A stretch of DNA of 64,000 nt from Tupaia tana (GCA_026018925.1 JAKSZU010000009.1:33588583-33652582), one strand, 5' to 3'. Shown: positions 30,501 to 41,931, counted from the stretch's first letter. Program-made: numbers and translations. Notes: a model not told the origin generated them from the letters alone.

Positions 30501-30539
30501 CAACAATGAAGCACAACATGTGTACAGAAAAGTGCACAA

Positions 30540-30821
30540 GGGGTCAGCAGATGGTGTAACAGTTATGTCACTGGACTCCCACATGGCCGATCATGGTTCA
30601 AGTTTTGGACCCAGTGGTTTGAAACCCAGGCTGGGTGTGTATGTGTGCATGTCCAAAATCTCAGGAAGAGAATGAAGGAGAAGGGATTATGGCATGGCCA
30701 TCCCCTTGAGGGATGATTTCTCACTTTCCCTCTCACTGTCTCTGTCTCTCTCTATCTCTCTGGCACGCATACCCTAAGCTAAAACCTCTACTACCACCAC
30801 CCCCACAAAAAAAGGAAAAAT
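30540..30821 (+). mobile_element. tSINE-B
   Basis: Full long form, flanked by aaaagtgcacaa at 30528-30539 and 30822-30833 (exact). Confidence 0.9.
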
Positions 30822-30913
30822 AAAAGTGCACAAAACACTAAAGAATAATGCTAAGGAACAGTAGAGGTAGCCCTGGTTATATGCATGCAGTAGGAAACAA
30901 GGGTGCCCTTTCT

Positions 30914-31165
30914 GTTCTTTTCTTTTTCTTTTATTTTTTAAGAGTGATTTTTGCTGTAGGGCATGTGGGCTTGACAGAAAATGGGAAATCATCCCTCCCC
31001 CAAGGGGGGATGACCATGCCACAATCCCTTCTCCATTCTCCTCTTGGGATTTTGGGCATGCATGCACGTGTCCACTGTGAGTTTAAGCCACCAGGTCCGC
31101 GAGTAGAACCATGGTTGACTATGTGGGAGTCCAGCAACATAACTATTATGCCATCTGTTGGTCAC
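30914..31165 (-). mobile_element. tSINE-B, minus strand
   Basis: Flanked by aagggtgccctttct at 30899-30913 and 31166-31180 (exact). Confidence 0.9.
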
Positions 31166-31180
31166 AAAAGGGTGCCCTTT

Positions 31181-31655
31181 CTACCACAGGATTTCCATCA
31201 GATCCTCTAGGTCTTTCCAACAATGAGTAACATTGCTTTATTCCCCCTACCCCAAGGCTAAGGCTTTTCATACAGCTGATGACACTCTGAAGTCATGAGT
31301 GTATCTTAACAAAGGCTTTGTGGAGACAATGTCCTGCCTCCTGTTCTCTTCAGGCAGGTTATGCCACCCATCTTTTGAATTCAAGTCTTCTGCTTTCTGG
31401 GAAGCCTTTCCTAAGGAAAGCCCACCAATTATAATGCCTCCTGACTCATTCGGTAGATGAGAGTATAGATGTTTCACATGCAGTCATTCTCCCAGTTACA
31501 CTTGAGTCCTTGTCCCTAGAGATAGTGGTACCTGCTTCTCTGTCCCTGGAAATGTCTCATACGAGGCATGGCACATAGATGTGCAGTGGGTACTTGCTGA
31601 TTGATCAGGGGTTAATGAAGCAGGCTGCTCTGTACTCTTCAGAGACTCTTTTGAA
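31181..31655. other. Nothing firmly recognised
   Basis: Possibly a decayed L2/MIR (gcatggcacatagatgtgca near 31568 resembles an L2 end). No gene visible. Confidence 0.35.
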
Positions 31656-31659
31656 ATGT

Positions 31660-31890
31660 TATTATTTCTTTTTAATTTTGTTTGCAGAGAGTGGTAGGGA
31701 GAAGTGAGAAAGCACCCCTTTCGGGGGATGGCTGTGCCACAATCCCTTCTCTTCCATTCTTCTCTTGGGATTTTGGGCCTGCACACACACGGGCCTGTTG
31801 TGATTTTCAAGCTGCTAGATCTGATACTCAAACCCTGTAGTCGGCCATGTGGGATCCAGCTATCTTAATCACCATGCCACACACTGGTCC
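31660..31890 (-). mobile_element. tSINE-B/D, minus strand
   Basis: Body ctcttgggattttgggcctg, head end atgccacacactggtcccc. The CT tract is shortened. Confidence 0.78.
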
Positions 31891-32075
31891 CCTTTTCGGG
31901 GTTTTAGATATGTTCATGATCTTGATTATAGTGCTGGCTTTTAAACACGTGCACAAATGTTACAACTTATCAGATAATACACTTTAAATAGTTACAGTTT
32001 ATTGCATGTCAATTATTCCTTAATATAGTTGTTTAAAAAACCCATTAATCTTCAGCACAACCATGGCCATTTATA

Positions 32076-32077
<2 letters not shown>

Positions 32078-32142
<65 letters not shown>

Positions 32143-32396
32143 GAGAGGTTTTTCACTATAGGGCGCGTGCGCTCGCCAGACAGACAGAGAGAGACATAGA
32201 GACAGAAAGCGAGAAATCACCCCCCAGGGGGGATGGTCACGCCGCAATCCCTTCTCCTCCATTCTCCTCTCGGGATCTTGGGCACGCACGCACACGCGCC
32301 CGGCGTGAGTTGTAAGCCACCGGGTCCGAGACGCGAACCGCGGTCGACTACGTGGGAGTCCAGCGACATAGTCATTACGCTAACTGCTGGTTCCCA
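32078..32396 (-). mobile_element. tSINE-A with a 64-nt poly(A)
   Basis: The plus strand shows 64 uninterrupted T (32078-32141), then a near-consensus reversed tSINE-A. Flanked by ccatttatacctt at about 32066-32078 and 32397-32409. Such a long pure tail marks a very recent insertion. Confidence 0.92.
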
Positions 32397-32442
32397 CCAT
32401 TTATACCTTTGTACTAAAAAGGTGTTCAGCCGGTCTTGCTGG

Positions 32443-32905
32443 CTTTTTTTTTTTTTTTTTTTTACATTTATTCACTGTACATCTTTGTAGTGTACAACAT
32501 GGTTTTTCCCAGCACAAGTACAGTGTGTATCAGTCAAGACAAAGACATTACCATATACATTATCGTCAGCAGATAACTTCATTTTCGTGTCAATTAAATG
32601 TATTGTTTTTTCCCCTGTTCCCCTCCCTCTCTCCTCCTATTACCCACCCCTGTATTACCCCTGTCCTTACTATCTCTGGTATCTAGAGTTGCCCTCCCTG
32701 TTACTATACCTTCCAATCTCTGTTTCTGCTACAGAGTACAGACATTCAGTATATATTGAGTGGGAACATACAAAGTCTGTCTTTCATAGTCTGGCTTGCT
32801 TCACTTAGCGTTAAGCCTTCCATAGGCATCCCCTTTGTATCAAATATCAGGGTCTCATTGTGTTTTTTTTTATGGCTGAGTAGTATTCCATAGAGTACAT
32901 ATGTG
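32443..32905 (-). mobile_element. LINE-1, 5'-truncated: ORF2 C-terminus and 3' UTR
   Basis: T-run, then the shared 3' motif (ttattcactgtacatctttg), a C-rich 3' UTR, and from about 32745 upward the end of ORF2. The minus strand reads ..GMPMEGLTLSEASQTMKDRL CMFPLNIY, matching the ORF2 end of the LINE-1 at 3490-6582. It ties the autonomous LINE-1 3' UTR to the HAL1-a 3' module. Confidence 0.88.
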
Positions 32906-33839
32906 TTGCTTCTGCCACCAAACTGAAAACTAACCAAGTCTTGTGAGCTCTGAGACTTTTGTTTTCTCTAAAGTAATCTTTTCAACCCTTCATTTACATG
33001 TAAGTCACCAAACCCTGAAGTCAGCAGCCAGCACATTTTGGCCCTCCAGTGCCTTAGGCATTAAGTAGTTTCGGGTTGATTTTGTTGCAGAAAGAGTGGG
33101 AAGATTACATTATTTTGCCAGTTGACAGTCTATGAAATAAAATATGCTTGCCAATAATAATAATAATAATAATAACAATAATAAAGCACCCATGAATCTA
33201 TCTTGTACTTTGAAGTGATCTTTTACCTATGTTTCATTTGGTGACACAATGCATTGGTCATCTGGAAAATATTGTTTCCCTGAAGTATGCAGAACTTCCA
33301 AATGATGTATTTTACTATATCAAAAAAGTCACATTTTTTGGTATCACCACATACCTGGCCAAGAAAATGTCTAAGTATTGTGAAGCTGTGGAACGCATAT
33401 AGATTTTCCAAAATTCAAATATTCACTTGAAAGCCCCAATACCATTATTGGGAGCACATATTCTCAGTTAAGTGACAGGATCACTTTGTACATTTTCAAG
33501 GAAATATCTGCCAAAAGCCTTAATCTGAATAACCATAGTTCACCTGTCAGTCTTTCAAGTGAAAAACAGTGTTTCATTTAAAAAGTGTCTAGTTCAACTT
33601 TGAGCAAGTACTCTTCCTTGAGCTGACAGGTATGCTTCATGTGTGCTGTCTAGTTTATCACATGGAAAATAATTTTTTAATGTCCACGATTGAGAGTTGG
33701 TAAGATTGGCTTTTATTCTTTGTCAAGAGTGTTATCTGTTTCCTGTGCGGGATGAGGGATGCAATGAATAGCAGTACAGTTGGTACCACTTACTTGATTT
33801 GTGCTAATGTGGTGGGAGTTTATTGATTTTGATGTTTTA
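32906..33839. other. No gene recognised; (TAA)n at about 33155-33186
   Basis: Apart from the TAA/ACA microsatellite I see no repeat family, retrocopy or coding signal in this roughly 930-bp stretch. Confidence 0.45.
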
Positions 33840-34090
33840 AGTTTTTTATTTTTTTTAAGGTTTTTGCCTTAGGGTGTGTGCACTTGCTGTGGAGATAGAC
33901 AGAGACGGTGAGGGAAAAGTGAGAATCCTCCCTGGAGAGCTGGCCATACCATAATCCCTTTTCCTCCATTCTCTTCCTGGGATTTTAGGCACATACACAC
34001 ATGTGACCAGTGTGACTTCCAAGCTGCCAGGTTTGGGACTCAAACCGTGGTCAGCCATGTGGGAGTACAGTGCCGTAACCACTACGTCCC
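33840..34090 (-). mobile_element. tSINE-B, minus strand
   Basis: Starts ggtttttgccttagggtgtg, and the head ends taaccactacgtccctctgg. Flanking gtttatt repeats (33817 and 34098) are short. Confidence 0.82.
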
Positions 34091-34255
34091 TCTGGGGGTT
34101 TATTTTTAACTTGCCTTTGCTTTTGCACCATCAGGATAAATGTCAACATGGTGTAAAAGGCAAATAACCTCTTAGTGTTTTTACAAAAATCATTTTGACC
34201 TTGAGCGACCTTGGTGAAGGTTTTAGACGATCCCAAAGGTCCACAGACCACATTT

Positions 34256-34480
34256 AAAAAATATATATATTTATTTACATTCATTCACTATACATCATTA
34301 CAGCATACAAAATGTGATTTTCCATCCGGAATGCACTGTATATTGGCTCAGTCAAGCACATCAACATACGTGTTATCGTCAACAAATACTTTTCCATTTC
34401 TTGTTTCCTGTATACTTTGCTTTTTTTCCCCCCATCCTTGATTCCCTGTCTCTCACCCCCTGACTACAGTAAGCTATATA
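34256..34480 (-). mobile_element. HAL1-a 3' end, 5'-truncated
   Basis: ttacattcattcactataca, then atcattacagcatacaaaat and the C-rich block, nearly the terminal module of HAL1-a. The flanks ccacagacca (about 34241-34250 and 34481-34490) fit a target duplication. Confidence 0.82.
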
Positions 34481-34489
34481 GCCACAGAC

Positions 34490-34800
34490 CATTTTGGGGG
34501 AAGAGTTGTTTTACAGTATTTTATGGTAGGAATAGACCACAAGTTATTTATCTTTACTATTGTCAAACATTCAAAATATTCTGTTGTGAGCTATTACAAA
34601 TAGAAGTGATAGAGCATCTTTGGACAGATCTCTGAGCTGCAGAAGTGCATGTGTTTGTGTTGTAGTGCTTAGGAGTAAAGTTGCTGGCTCATAAGGCATA
34701 TGTATGTTCAGTTTAGTAAATTAGGCCAGTTTTCCAAAGTGGGTGCATCACTTCACACTCCCACCAGCAGTGTCTAAGTCTTAGAAGATCTGAATTCAGA
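34490..34800 (-). mobile_element. Ancient L1M ORF2 fragment, minus strand
   Basis: Reversed old-L1 wording: gagtaaagttgctggctcat, ccagttttccaaagtgggtg, cacactcccaccagcagtgt. Confidence 0.7.
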
Positions 34801-34849
34801 TGTGTCTGATTGCAAAGCCCAAGCTCTGTATAATTATAGGTTTTGTTTT

Positions 34850-35640
34850 ATTTTTAAATAAAATCGACACTTGTGTCTGGTAAAAATTCAAACAGTACCA
34901 AAGAGTTTAAAGTCAAAAGTACCACAGAAATGAGAACACTACTATATAAGGATATGTGTATAAGGATGTTAGTAAAAGCCCTCAATGGTAAAAGGGGAAG
35001 AAAAATGAATGTCCATGAACATTCAATGGTATATCAGTATTACTGAATCTTAGCCACTAAAAAGGGAGACTCAAGGCCCAGCCTGGTGGTACAGTTTATA
35101 GTCCACTGGACTGCAGTGCTGGAAGCCACATGACAAACTGTGGTTCAGATCCCCAGCTCTGTTGGCCTGAATGACAGGCTGAAGGAAATGAAAATAGATC
35201 CTGTCAAGGTTGTTTTTCTCTTGAGGAAGCACATGTACATGCATGTGCTCTGTACCATGAATTAAAAAAATAAAAAGGGAGAATTAGGTCTATACCAGTA
35301 GACTTAGCGGTATTCTTCAAAGTATTATTAAGTGGGAAAGAGATGATGGTGATATATATATATATATAATGATTCCATTTTGTAAAAGGAAACAAAAACA
35401 GCCTATACATATGTGAATAGATTTGTATGTGAACACTGAACATGACCAAAGTTCTCAAAGGTTACATGCCAGGCTGTTAATTAGAGATGGAGCCAAGAAA
35501 GTGTGAATAAAGATGTCCATGATTAAAATAGCATGTATAAGATCCCATCCTTGTAAATGTGTGTGTGTGTGTGCACATGTGTATGCATGCAGGTGGGCAT
35601 GTAGATTTATATATGCATAGGGAAACATGAGGTACTGAAA
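34850..35640 (+). mobile_element. Ancient L1M ORF2/3' UTR, split by a SINE
   Basis: aaaattcaaacagtaccaaa, tgtccatgaacattcaatgg, gattccattttgtaaaagga and gccaggctgttaattagaga follow the order of old L1M 3' ends. Confidence 0.6.
35072..35270 (+). mobile_element. Diverged tRNA-derived SINE (tSINE-C/D-like)
   Basis: Head ggcccagcctggtggtacag, ggttcagatccccagctctg (B-box like) and tail catgaattaaaaaaa. Flanks aaaagggaga (35060 and 35275) are a target duplication. Confidence 0.68.
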
Positions 35641-35730
35641 TTTCTAGGTGTGTGGTTTTTTGTGATTTTTTTTAATTTTCTTCCTTAATTTTGTATTAAT
35701 CACTAGAATTTTAAGAGAACAAATGCATAT

Positions 35731-36312
35731 AGGATTAGCAGGTGGCATGGTGACTAAAGCATCAGACTCCCACATGGGTGACCACTGTTCAAGTCTAAGG
35801 CCCGGCAGCTTTTTTTTTTTTTTTGGAGAGGTTTTTGCTATAGGGTGCGTGCGCTCGCCAGACAGACAGAGAGAGACATAGAGACAGAAAGCAAGAAATC
35901 ACCCCCCAGGGGGGATGGCCACACCACAATCCCTTCTCCTCCATTCTCCTCTCGGGATCTTGGGCATGCACGCACACGCGCCCTGCGTGAGTTTTCAGCC
36001 ACCGGGTCCGGGAAGTGAACCGCGGTCGACTATGTGGGAGTCCAGCGACATAGCCGTTACGCTAACTGCTGATTCCCAGTCCTGGCAGCTTGAAAAACAC
36101 ACTGGGGACATGTGCTTGTGTGCCTAAAATCCCAGGAGTAGAATGGAGGAGAAGGGATTGGAGGAGAAGGGATTGTGGTCCGATCATCCCCCCCGGGGAG
36201 GGGAGGGGATTTCTCACTTTCCCTCTCACTGCCTCTCTCTCTCTGTCTCTCTCCAGCAAGTCATGCACTCTATGGAAAAAACCTTAAAAATAATAAAAAA
36301 AGAAATACATAA
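35731..36312 (+). mobile_element. tSINE-B carrying an opposite-strand tSINE-A
   Basis: Outer copy flanked by agaacaaatgcatat at about 35716-35730 and 36314-36328. Its head-body boundary (cccggcagctt / tcctggcagctt) is split by the nested copy. Confidence 0.88.
35812..36077 (-). mobile_element. tSINE-A nested in tSINE-B, opposite strand
   Basis: Complete minus-strand copy. The repeated (c)ggcagctt on both sides is its target duplication. The opposite orientation makes the pair an inverted SINE repeat. Confidence 0.88.
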
Positions 36313-36352
36313 AAGAACAAATGCATATTGTTGGGGCAAAGATGAATTTTTA

Positions 36353-36478
36353 AATGTGTGTGTGTGTGTGCTCAAAATCCCAAGAGGAGAATGGAGAAGG
36401 GGTTGTGGTGTGGGTCGTCCTACCTGGATGGTGACTTCTCACTCTCTCCCTCTGTCTGGTGAGCGCACATGCCCTATA

Positions 36479-36532
<54 letters not shown>
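36353..36532 (+). mobile_element. 5'-truncated tSINE-B ending in (TA)27
   Basis: Body from gtgtgtgtgctcaaaatccc to gcccctatagc-like end at 36480, then about 26 TA units (36481-36532) in place of poly(A). Confidence 0.82.
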
Positions 36533-36534
<2 letters not shown>

Positions 36535-36719
36535 AAAGTAAAAACTCAACTGATAAAAGTGAAAGCAAATATGTGCAATATGTATTACAGAAATAGGGCC
36601 AAAATCGTGACTATACAAAGCACTCTTCAAAATTAACAAAGTTCTAAACAGCCAATGAAAAAATGGAGAGGTACATGAACAGACAATTAGCTATTTGTCA
36701 TCTATGAAAGGCCCTTTAG

Positions 36720-37075
36720 GGTCCAGTAGGTAGTGCTGTGGTTAAGGCACTGGACTCCCACCTGGCCTACTGCAGCTCAAGTTCCAGACCTGGTGGCTTG
36801 AAAATCATGGTGGGCACATGTGTGTGTGTGCCCAAAATCCCAGGAGGAGAAATGAGAAGTGACTGCAGTGTGGCCATCCTCCCAGGAGGGTGATTTCTCC
36901 CTTTCTTTCTCTGTTTCTTTTTTCTCTGGAGAGCACATGCACCCTATGGCAAAAACCTTAAAAAAAATTTATGATAACCTGTATGGTAGTATCTTTGACT
37001 GGACTAATATATAGTGTATTCATACTGGGAAAATTCATTTTGTATGCTGTAATGATATATAGTGATAGAATGTAA

Positions 37076-37118
<43 letters not shown>
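36720..37118 (+). mobile_element. Chimera: tSINE-B fused to a LINE-1-type 3' tail
   Basis: A complete tSINE-B (36720-36962) continues without a second flanking repeat into about 150 bp ending in the shared LINE 3' motif (ttttgtatgctgtaatgata, then agtgatagaatgtaaaataa) and (TAA)14. One target duplication, aaggccctttag/a, bounds the whole unit (36708-36719 and 37120-37131). Joint insertion after an RNA template switch is the simplest reading. Confidence 0.75.
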
Positions 37119-37121
<3 letters not shown>

Positions 37122-37994
37122 GGCCCTTTAACGTTCTGACCTCACATATAATTGCAGAAATGCTAATTAAACCAACACCAAGATATTATTTCTCCCTATC
37201 AGGTTGGCAGAAATTAAAAAGTATAACAATACATCCTGCTGGCAAGTCCATGGTTATATAAATACTTGAATTCATGTATAGTGAGAAGGTAAAGTTCTTT
37301 CACACAGTAGAATGCCAGTTAAGTGTAGAAGGAATAATGGAAATAGAAAAATCACCATTTGGCAAATAAGACAGTAATAATGGTGTTAGGCAAGAGTTAT
37401 CAAAGAATTAGTGGGCAAAATATGATTAGAAACAGGGTATTTACATACTTTCAGACTATCTCCTCACAAAATATTAATTACAAAAAGAAAAGTAGTAACT
37501 CTACAGTGAAGAAACCCAGCAGGCACCCCTTAACCAAGTGATCAAAGTAGTAACACATATTTACATCACATGCCTCCTGCTTTTCTTCTCCTTATTCATG
37601 CAGAACATGAATTTCATCGTGAGAAAACATTAGACAAATGCAAATTGACAGCCATTCTGCAAAATAACCAGACATGACTTTTCAAAAATGTCAAGATCCG
37701 AAGAAGCAAAGACAATTCGGGGCGCTGTCCCAGACTGGAGGAGACTAAAGCTATATGACAACTAAATGCAATGTGAGATCCTGGATCAACTCTTGGTCCA
37801 AAAAAAAGGGCAAAGATAGGGCATTTGACAGCTTTTTGGTAAGGTCTAGAGATTAGTCAATACTATCTTATCAATGTTAATTTCCTGGGTTTATAACTTT
37901 ATATGGTTATCTAATGTGTTAATATTTGGAGAAGCTGGGGAGCAAGTGTATAGGAAATTTCTGGTACTGTTTTAGCAACTTACTTGTAAATATA

Positions 37995-38262
37995 ATATTT
38001 ATTTTTAATTGCCAGAGGGCACATGTGCTTGTGAGAAACAGGAGAAACAGAGCTAGAGAGAAGAGAAGGAGAAAGCACCCCTCAATGGGGCATGGTCACA
38101 TCACAATCCTTTCTCCTCCGTTTCTCTATCCTTTTGGGATTTTTGGCATGCGCACACATGTACTCAGGGTGTTTTTCAAATTGCCAGGACTGGGACTTGA
38201 ACCGCCTTTTTCCATGTGGGATCCAGCTTCCTTAATCTCTAAGCTTTGGGGCCAGCCTAGTT
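37995..38262 (-). mobile_element. tSINE-D, minus strand, in old L1M
   Basis: Starts tttttaattgccagagggca, head end aagctttggggccagcc. Confidence 0.8.
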
Positions 38263-38335
38263 TGAGATTATTTCAAAGTAAAAAGTTAAAATATGAAAAA
38301 AAGAATAAGCACATATTGCTTATATAGAAGCAAAA

Positions 38336-39266
38336 AAACATTAATTTTTTTCTCCTTTTTTGGTATTTATAACATATTTTAATGAAACACTTTCTCACTA
38401 TCTTTAAATAACAAAGATTTGCTTTTTTTTTCTTGGAGAGGTTTTTGCCATAGGGCGCGTGCGCTCGCCAGACAGACAGAGAGAAACAGAGAGACAGAAA
38501 GCGAGAAATCACCCCCCAGGGGGGATGGCCACACCACAATCCCTTCTCCTCCATTCTCCTCTTGGGATCTTGGGCACACACGCACACGCGCCCGGCGTGA
38601 GTTTTAAGCTACCGGGTCCGGGACACGAACCGCGGTCGACTACGTGGGAGTCCATTGACATAGCCATTACGCTAACTGCTGGTCCCAAGATTTGCATTTT
38701 CTACCCTGAAGCTGCTCTGGCATCAGGACTTCACCGCTTCGGGCTCCACAGTTTTCAGACACCACTGGATACTAACTCCCCTGTGCTCTTGAGGCCCGTG
38801 TTAGACAGGTCCTCCTCTGTAGGAAGTCCTTGGGGCAACTTCAGGGGCTGAATTCTTATTAAATGTTTGACTACTTTTAGTTTTGCATTCACTGAAGGGA
38901 TATTCTTATGGACTTGAGGGGTATGTGCTTTTTCTAATCCAAGCATCTTTATTATATCTTTTTCCCAGTATGGATGCCGTCTTGTACTTTTTATTCTGGT
39001 AACAATATGCAGTTTATGAGGGTGCTGTGGGTCCCCGCCATATTTTTCCTGAGCGGCAGCTGAAGGTTGAATTACTTTATCTGGTATTCTTGACCTGATA
39101 AGTTTGTGACAAGTCCAGTCTGTACAAATGAGAGACTCCACACCTTTTGTCACAGTCTGTAGTCTGCCTGGGGACATCTGAACTACTGAGTGCAAAATCC
39201 CTGCCATAAATGTAGCAACTGTTCTTTTCTAAAGCAACACCCGCCAAAACATCCAGCTTGAACTTC
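38336..39266 (-). pseudogene. MRPL30: MRPL30 processed pseudogene
   Basis: MRPL30 (uL30m) is a protein of the mitochondrial large ribosomal subunit. The minus-strand ATG at 39207 starts [20 protein letters not shown] and continues [79 protein letters not shown], close to the human protein from memory. After [11 protein letters not shown] a one-base change shifts the frame and removes the last dozen or so residues (the parent ends ..ELVVQWHLKPVEQKAHES). About 60 bp of 5' UTR and a short 3' UTR are kept. The 3' UTR is split by a tSINE-A and ends in an A-rich run near 38350 (plus-strand T). No introns, so a retrocopy. Confidence 0.94.
38423..38686 (-). mobile_element. tSINE-A in the MRPL30 retrocopy 3' UTR
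   Basis: Complete, flanked by aagatttgc at 38414-38422 and 38687-38695. Confidence 0.92.
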
Positions 39267-39620
39267 AATTTTTTTCTTTTTAAATATGTGTTGCAATTTA
39301 TGATTTACATATAATCATTACACATTTTTGTAGGGTACAGAATGGTTTTTAAAGGCATGTATATGGTGTGAAATAAACAAATCTTTCCTTTTACCCTCAC
39401 ACCCAGCTCCATTCCCTAGAGGTAACCGCTGTTACCATTTTCTTATTTATTCTTCTGGAAGTTTTTGCTTTATATACAAACATGGGGTATGTGCATATCT
39501 CTTTTAGACACACACACATGAGACCACATTCATACAATTCTGTTCCTATTTTTCTGTTTTGATTGAACAGTATATTATAGCTACATATCAGCACAAATAT
39601 AGATAGATGGATCTCTTTCT
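39267..39620 (-). mobile_element. Older LINE-1 3' end, minus strand
   Basis: tttacatataatcattacac, then gtagggtacagaatggtttt, a diverged form of the shared 3' motif after a T-rich run. Beyond 39400 it resembles old L1 3' UTR. The MRPL30 retrocopy abuts it. Confidence 0.6.
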
Positions 39621-39624
39621 TTCA

Positions 39625-40014
39625 TTGTTTGGTTGAATCATTAGCAGTTGGCCAGACCCGGCTGATTGCCATTTAGACTGGCTCCTGTTTGTCACTATGA
39701 GAAGAAGTGCTACCCACATCTTTGTGCCAATGTGCAAGAGTATCTCAAGAAGGAAGTTCTTCTTCACTTGGGTTTGGAAACCCCTTCCTGCTTGGTTTTC
39801 TGGCTAGACAGTGAGCAAACCTGTATCAGACCACAGTGGAGTCTGGTTCCCTGTGGGAAAATGAACTTAACCTGGCAAGCAGTGGTCCCTGGCCCCTGTG
39901 CTGTGCTAAATTCTAGTGGCCAGAACACTCGTGTGGCAAACATGGTGTGTGTGTTTCCCCTGAATGGGGAGAGAAATTCTTACTGACCAGCTCTGCATTT
40001 TCAATATATGACTT
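39625..40014. other. Nothing recognised
   Basis: Contains a 106-codon open frame (39666-39986) with no domain I recognise and no retrocopy features; treated as chance. Confidence 0.4.
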
Positions 40015-40033
40015 AGCAGTCACTCCACATTTC

Positions 40034-40245
40034 TAAAAACTTGCTACAGGGTGAGTTCACTCCCTGGAGAGAGAGAGCCCCTCCCCCTGGGGGGGGGGGT
40101 GACCATGCAGCAATCCCTTCTCCTCCATTCTCCTCTTAGGATTTTGGGCACGCACATGCATGCGTCTGGTGTGTTTTTCAAGCTGCTAGGTCTGGGCCTC
40201 AAATTGCATAGTCGGCCATGAAGGATCCAGCCACCTTAACTGGCC
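40034..40245 (-). mobile_element. tSINE-B/D, minus strand
   Basis: Flanked by cagtcactccacattt at about 40018-40033 and 40246-40261 (exact). The palindrome has grown to CCCCCTG then ten G (near 40086). Confidence 0.88.
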
Positions 40246-40263
40246 CAGTCACTCCACATTTCC

Positions 40264-40480
40264 ATCATTTTAACTTTCCTTTTATTTAACAGTTCTAATC
40301 ATGTTTAATCTGTTCCAGTCACTGTGTTGAATGTTTTCTGAAGGTTAACTCATTTAAGCCTCATAGCAATCGTATATATTAAGTACTATCATTATCTCTA
40401 TTTTTCACACGAGGAAACTGAGGCACAGAGATGTTAAACAACACACCCGAAGATACAGTTAGTAGCTCCATTGTCACTCT
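40264..40480 (-). mobile_element. MIR, minus strand
   Basis: cgaggaaactgaggcacaga (40411) and agatgttaaacaacacaccc are the MIR core in antisense. Confidence 0.8.
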
Positions 40481-40814
40481 GTTCTTCCTCCTTCACAGTC
40501 ATTTTTTTCTAGTGTATATTTTACAAGTAGAGGGTTAGACCTGTGCCTCCCCTAACAGTCATTCGCCTGGCAGCTGCTCTTCCCTCCTATTCCTATAAAC
40601 CAATGCTCAGTTTGCTGTGGGTCTCCTAGAAATGCAGCACTGGAGTCCATTCCGAAAAAGGCTAAATAGATACCAGTCAGTGGATGAGAAGTCACACATT
40701 TCTCTATTGTCCACTCATTTATACTCCCTAACATCACCACCAAAGTTGTACAGATTTTGCAGAAGGGTTGGGAATAACTGAAGGAAATTACAAGTATAGG
40801 GACTTTTATTTTAT

Positions 40815-41091
40815 TTTATTTTTTATTTTTTTATTTTTTTTGGAGAGGTTTTTGCTATAGGGCGCGTGCGCTCGCCAGACAGAAAGAGACAGACAGAGAG
40901 ATAGAAAGCGAGAAATCACCCCCCAGGGGGGATGGCCACGCCGCAATCCCTTCTCCTCCATTCTCCTCTCGGGATCTTGGGCACGCACGCACACGCGCCC
41001 GGCGTGAGTTTAAGCCGCCGGGTCCGGGACTCGAACCGCGGTCGACTACGTGGGAGTCCAGCGACATAGCCATTACGCTAACTGCTGGTCC
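40815..41091 (-). mobile_element. tSINE-A, minus strand, young
   Basis: Near-consensus, with intact CpGs. Flanked by agggacttttattttat at 40798-40814 and 41092-41108 (exact). Confidence 0.92.
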
Positions 41092-41110
41092 AGGGACTTT
41101 TATTTTATAA

Positions 41111-41660
41111 TAGTAATTATTATTATTATTTAGTTTTTGTCGTTGTTGTCATTGTTTTGTCATAGGGCATGAGTGCTTGCCAGAGAGAGATAGAGACAGA
41201 GAGAGGAAAAATGATAAGTCACCTACTGGACAGATGGCCATACCACAGTCCCTTCTCCTCCATTCTCCTCCTGGGATTTTGGGCATGCACTTACATGTGC
41301 TCAGTGTAATTTTTTTTTTTTGGAGAGGTTTTTGCTATAGGGTGTGTGCACTCACCAGAAAGACAGAGAGAGACAGAGAGACAGAGAGTGAGAAATCACC
41401 CCCCAGGAGGTATGACCACACCGCAATCCCTTCTCCTCCATTCTCCTCTCGGGATCTTGGGCACGCATGCACACGCGCCCGGTGTGAGTTTAAGCCACCT
41501 GGTCCGGGACTCAAACTGTGGTCGACTACATGGGAGTTCTGTGACATAGCCATTACGGTAACTGCTGGTCCCCTCAGTGTAATTTTCAAGCCCCTGGGCT
41601 CAAACCATGGTCAGCCATGTGGGCGTGCAGTGCCTTAGCCACTACACCACCTGTTGGTCC
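41111..41660 (-). mobile_element. tSINE-B, minus strand, interrupted by a tSINE-A
   Basis: Outer flanks tattttataat at about 41100-41110 and 41661-41671. Body halves end at and resume from tcagtgtaatttt. Confidence 0.87.
41313..41573 (-). mobile_element. tSINE-A nested in tSINE-B, same strand
   Basis: Target duplication tcagtgtaattt (41301-41312 and 41574-41585). Somewhat diverged copy. Confidence 0.88.
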
Positions 41661-41679
41661 CTATTTTATAATTATTTTT

Positions 41680-41925
41680 TAAATTTTGGTGTAGGAAACA
41701 TGTGTGCATGTACACACATGAGAGAGAAAGATAGAGAGAAAGTGAGAAAGCACTCTCCAGAGGGGAAGGCCATGTTCTAATCCCTTTTTTTCCATTCTCT
41801 TCTTAAGATTTTGGGCAGACACATACCCATATGCCCAGTGTGTTTTTTAAGCTGCTGGGTCCTGGACTCAAACTATGTAGTTGGCCATGTGGGATTCAGC
41901 TACCTTCACCACCTGCCATCAGGTT
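41680..41925 (-). mobile_element. tSINE-B/D, minus strand
   Basis: Reversed CT tract gagagagaaagatagagaga; body cttaagattttgggcagaca; head end tcaccacctgccatc. Confidence 0.76.
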
Positions 41926-41931
41926 TCCATA

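Larger units (their letters stand above)
36535..38335 (+). mobile_element. Ancient L1M 3' region, split by three insertions
   Basis: caatgaaaaaatggagaggt (36652) and catgaacagacaattagcta are old ORF2. cagaaatgctaattaaacca (37155), gagatcctggatcaactctt-like (37773), aatgttaatttcctgggttt (37877) and gagaagctggggagcaagtg (37929) follow the L1M 3' UTR order, ending agattatttcaaagtaaaaa (38267). Broken by the SINE/L1 chimera and a tSINE-D. Confidence 0.78.

Noticed and set aside
38755-39207. MRPL30 as a working gene
   Set aside because: Intronless, with a frame change before the C-terminus and a SINE in its 3' UTR. A retropseudogene fits better.
39666-39986. 106-codon frame rich in Cys and Trp
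   Set aside because: No domain, no retrocopy hallmark, no start context or neighbours to support it. Treated as chance.
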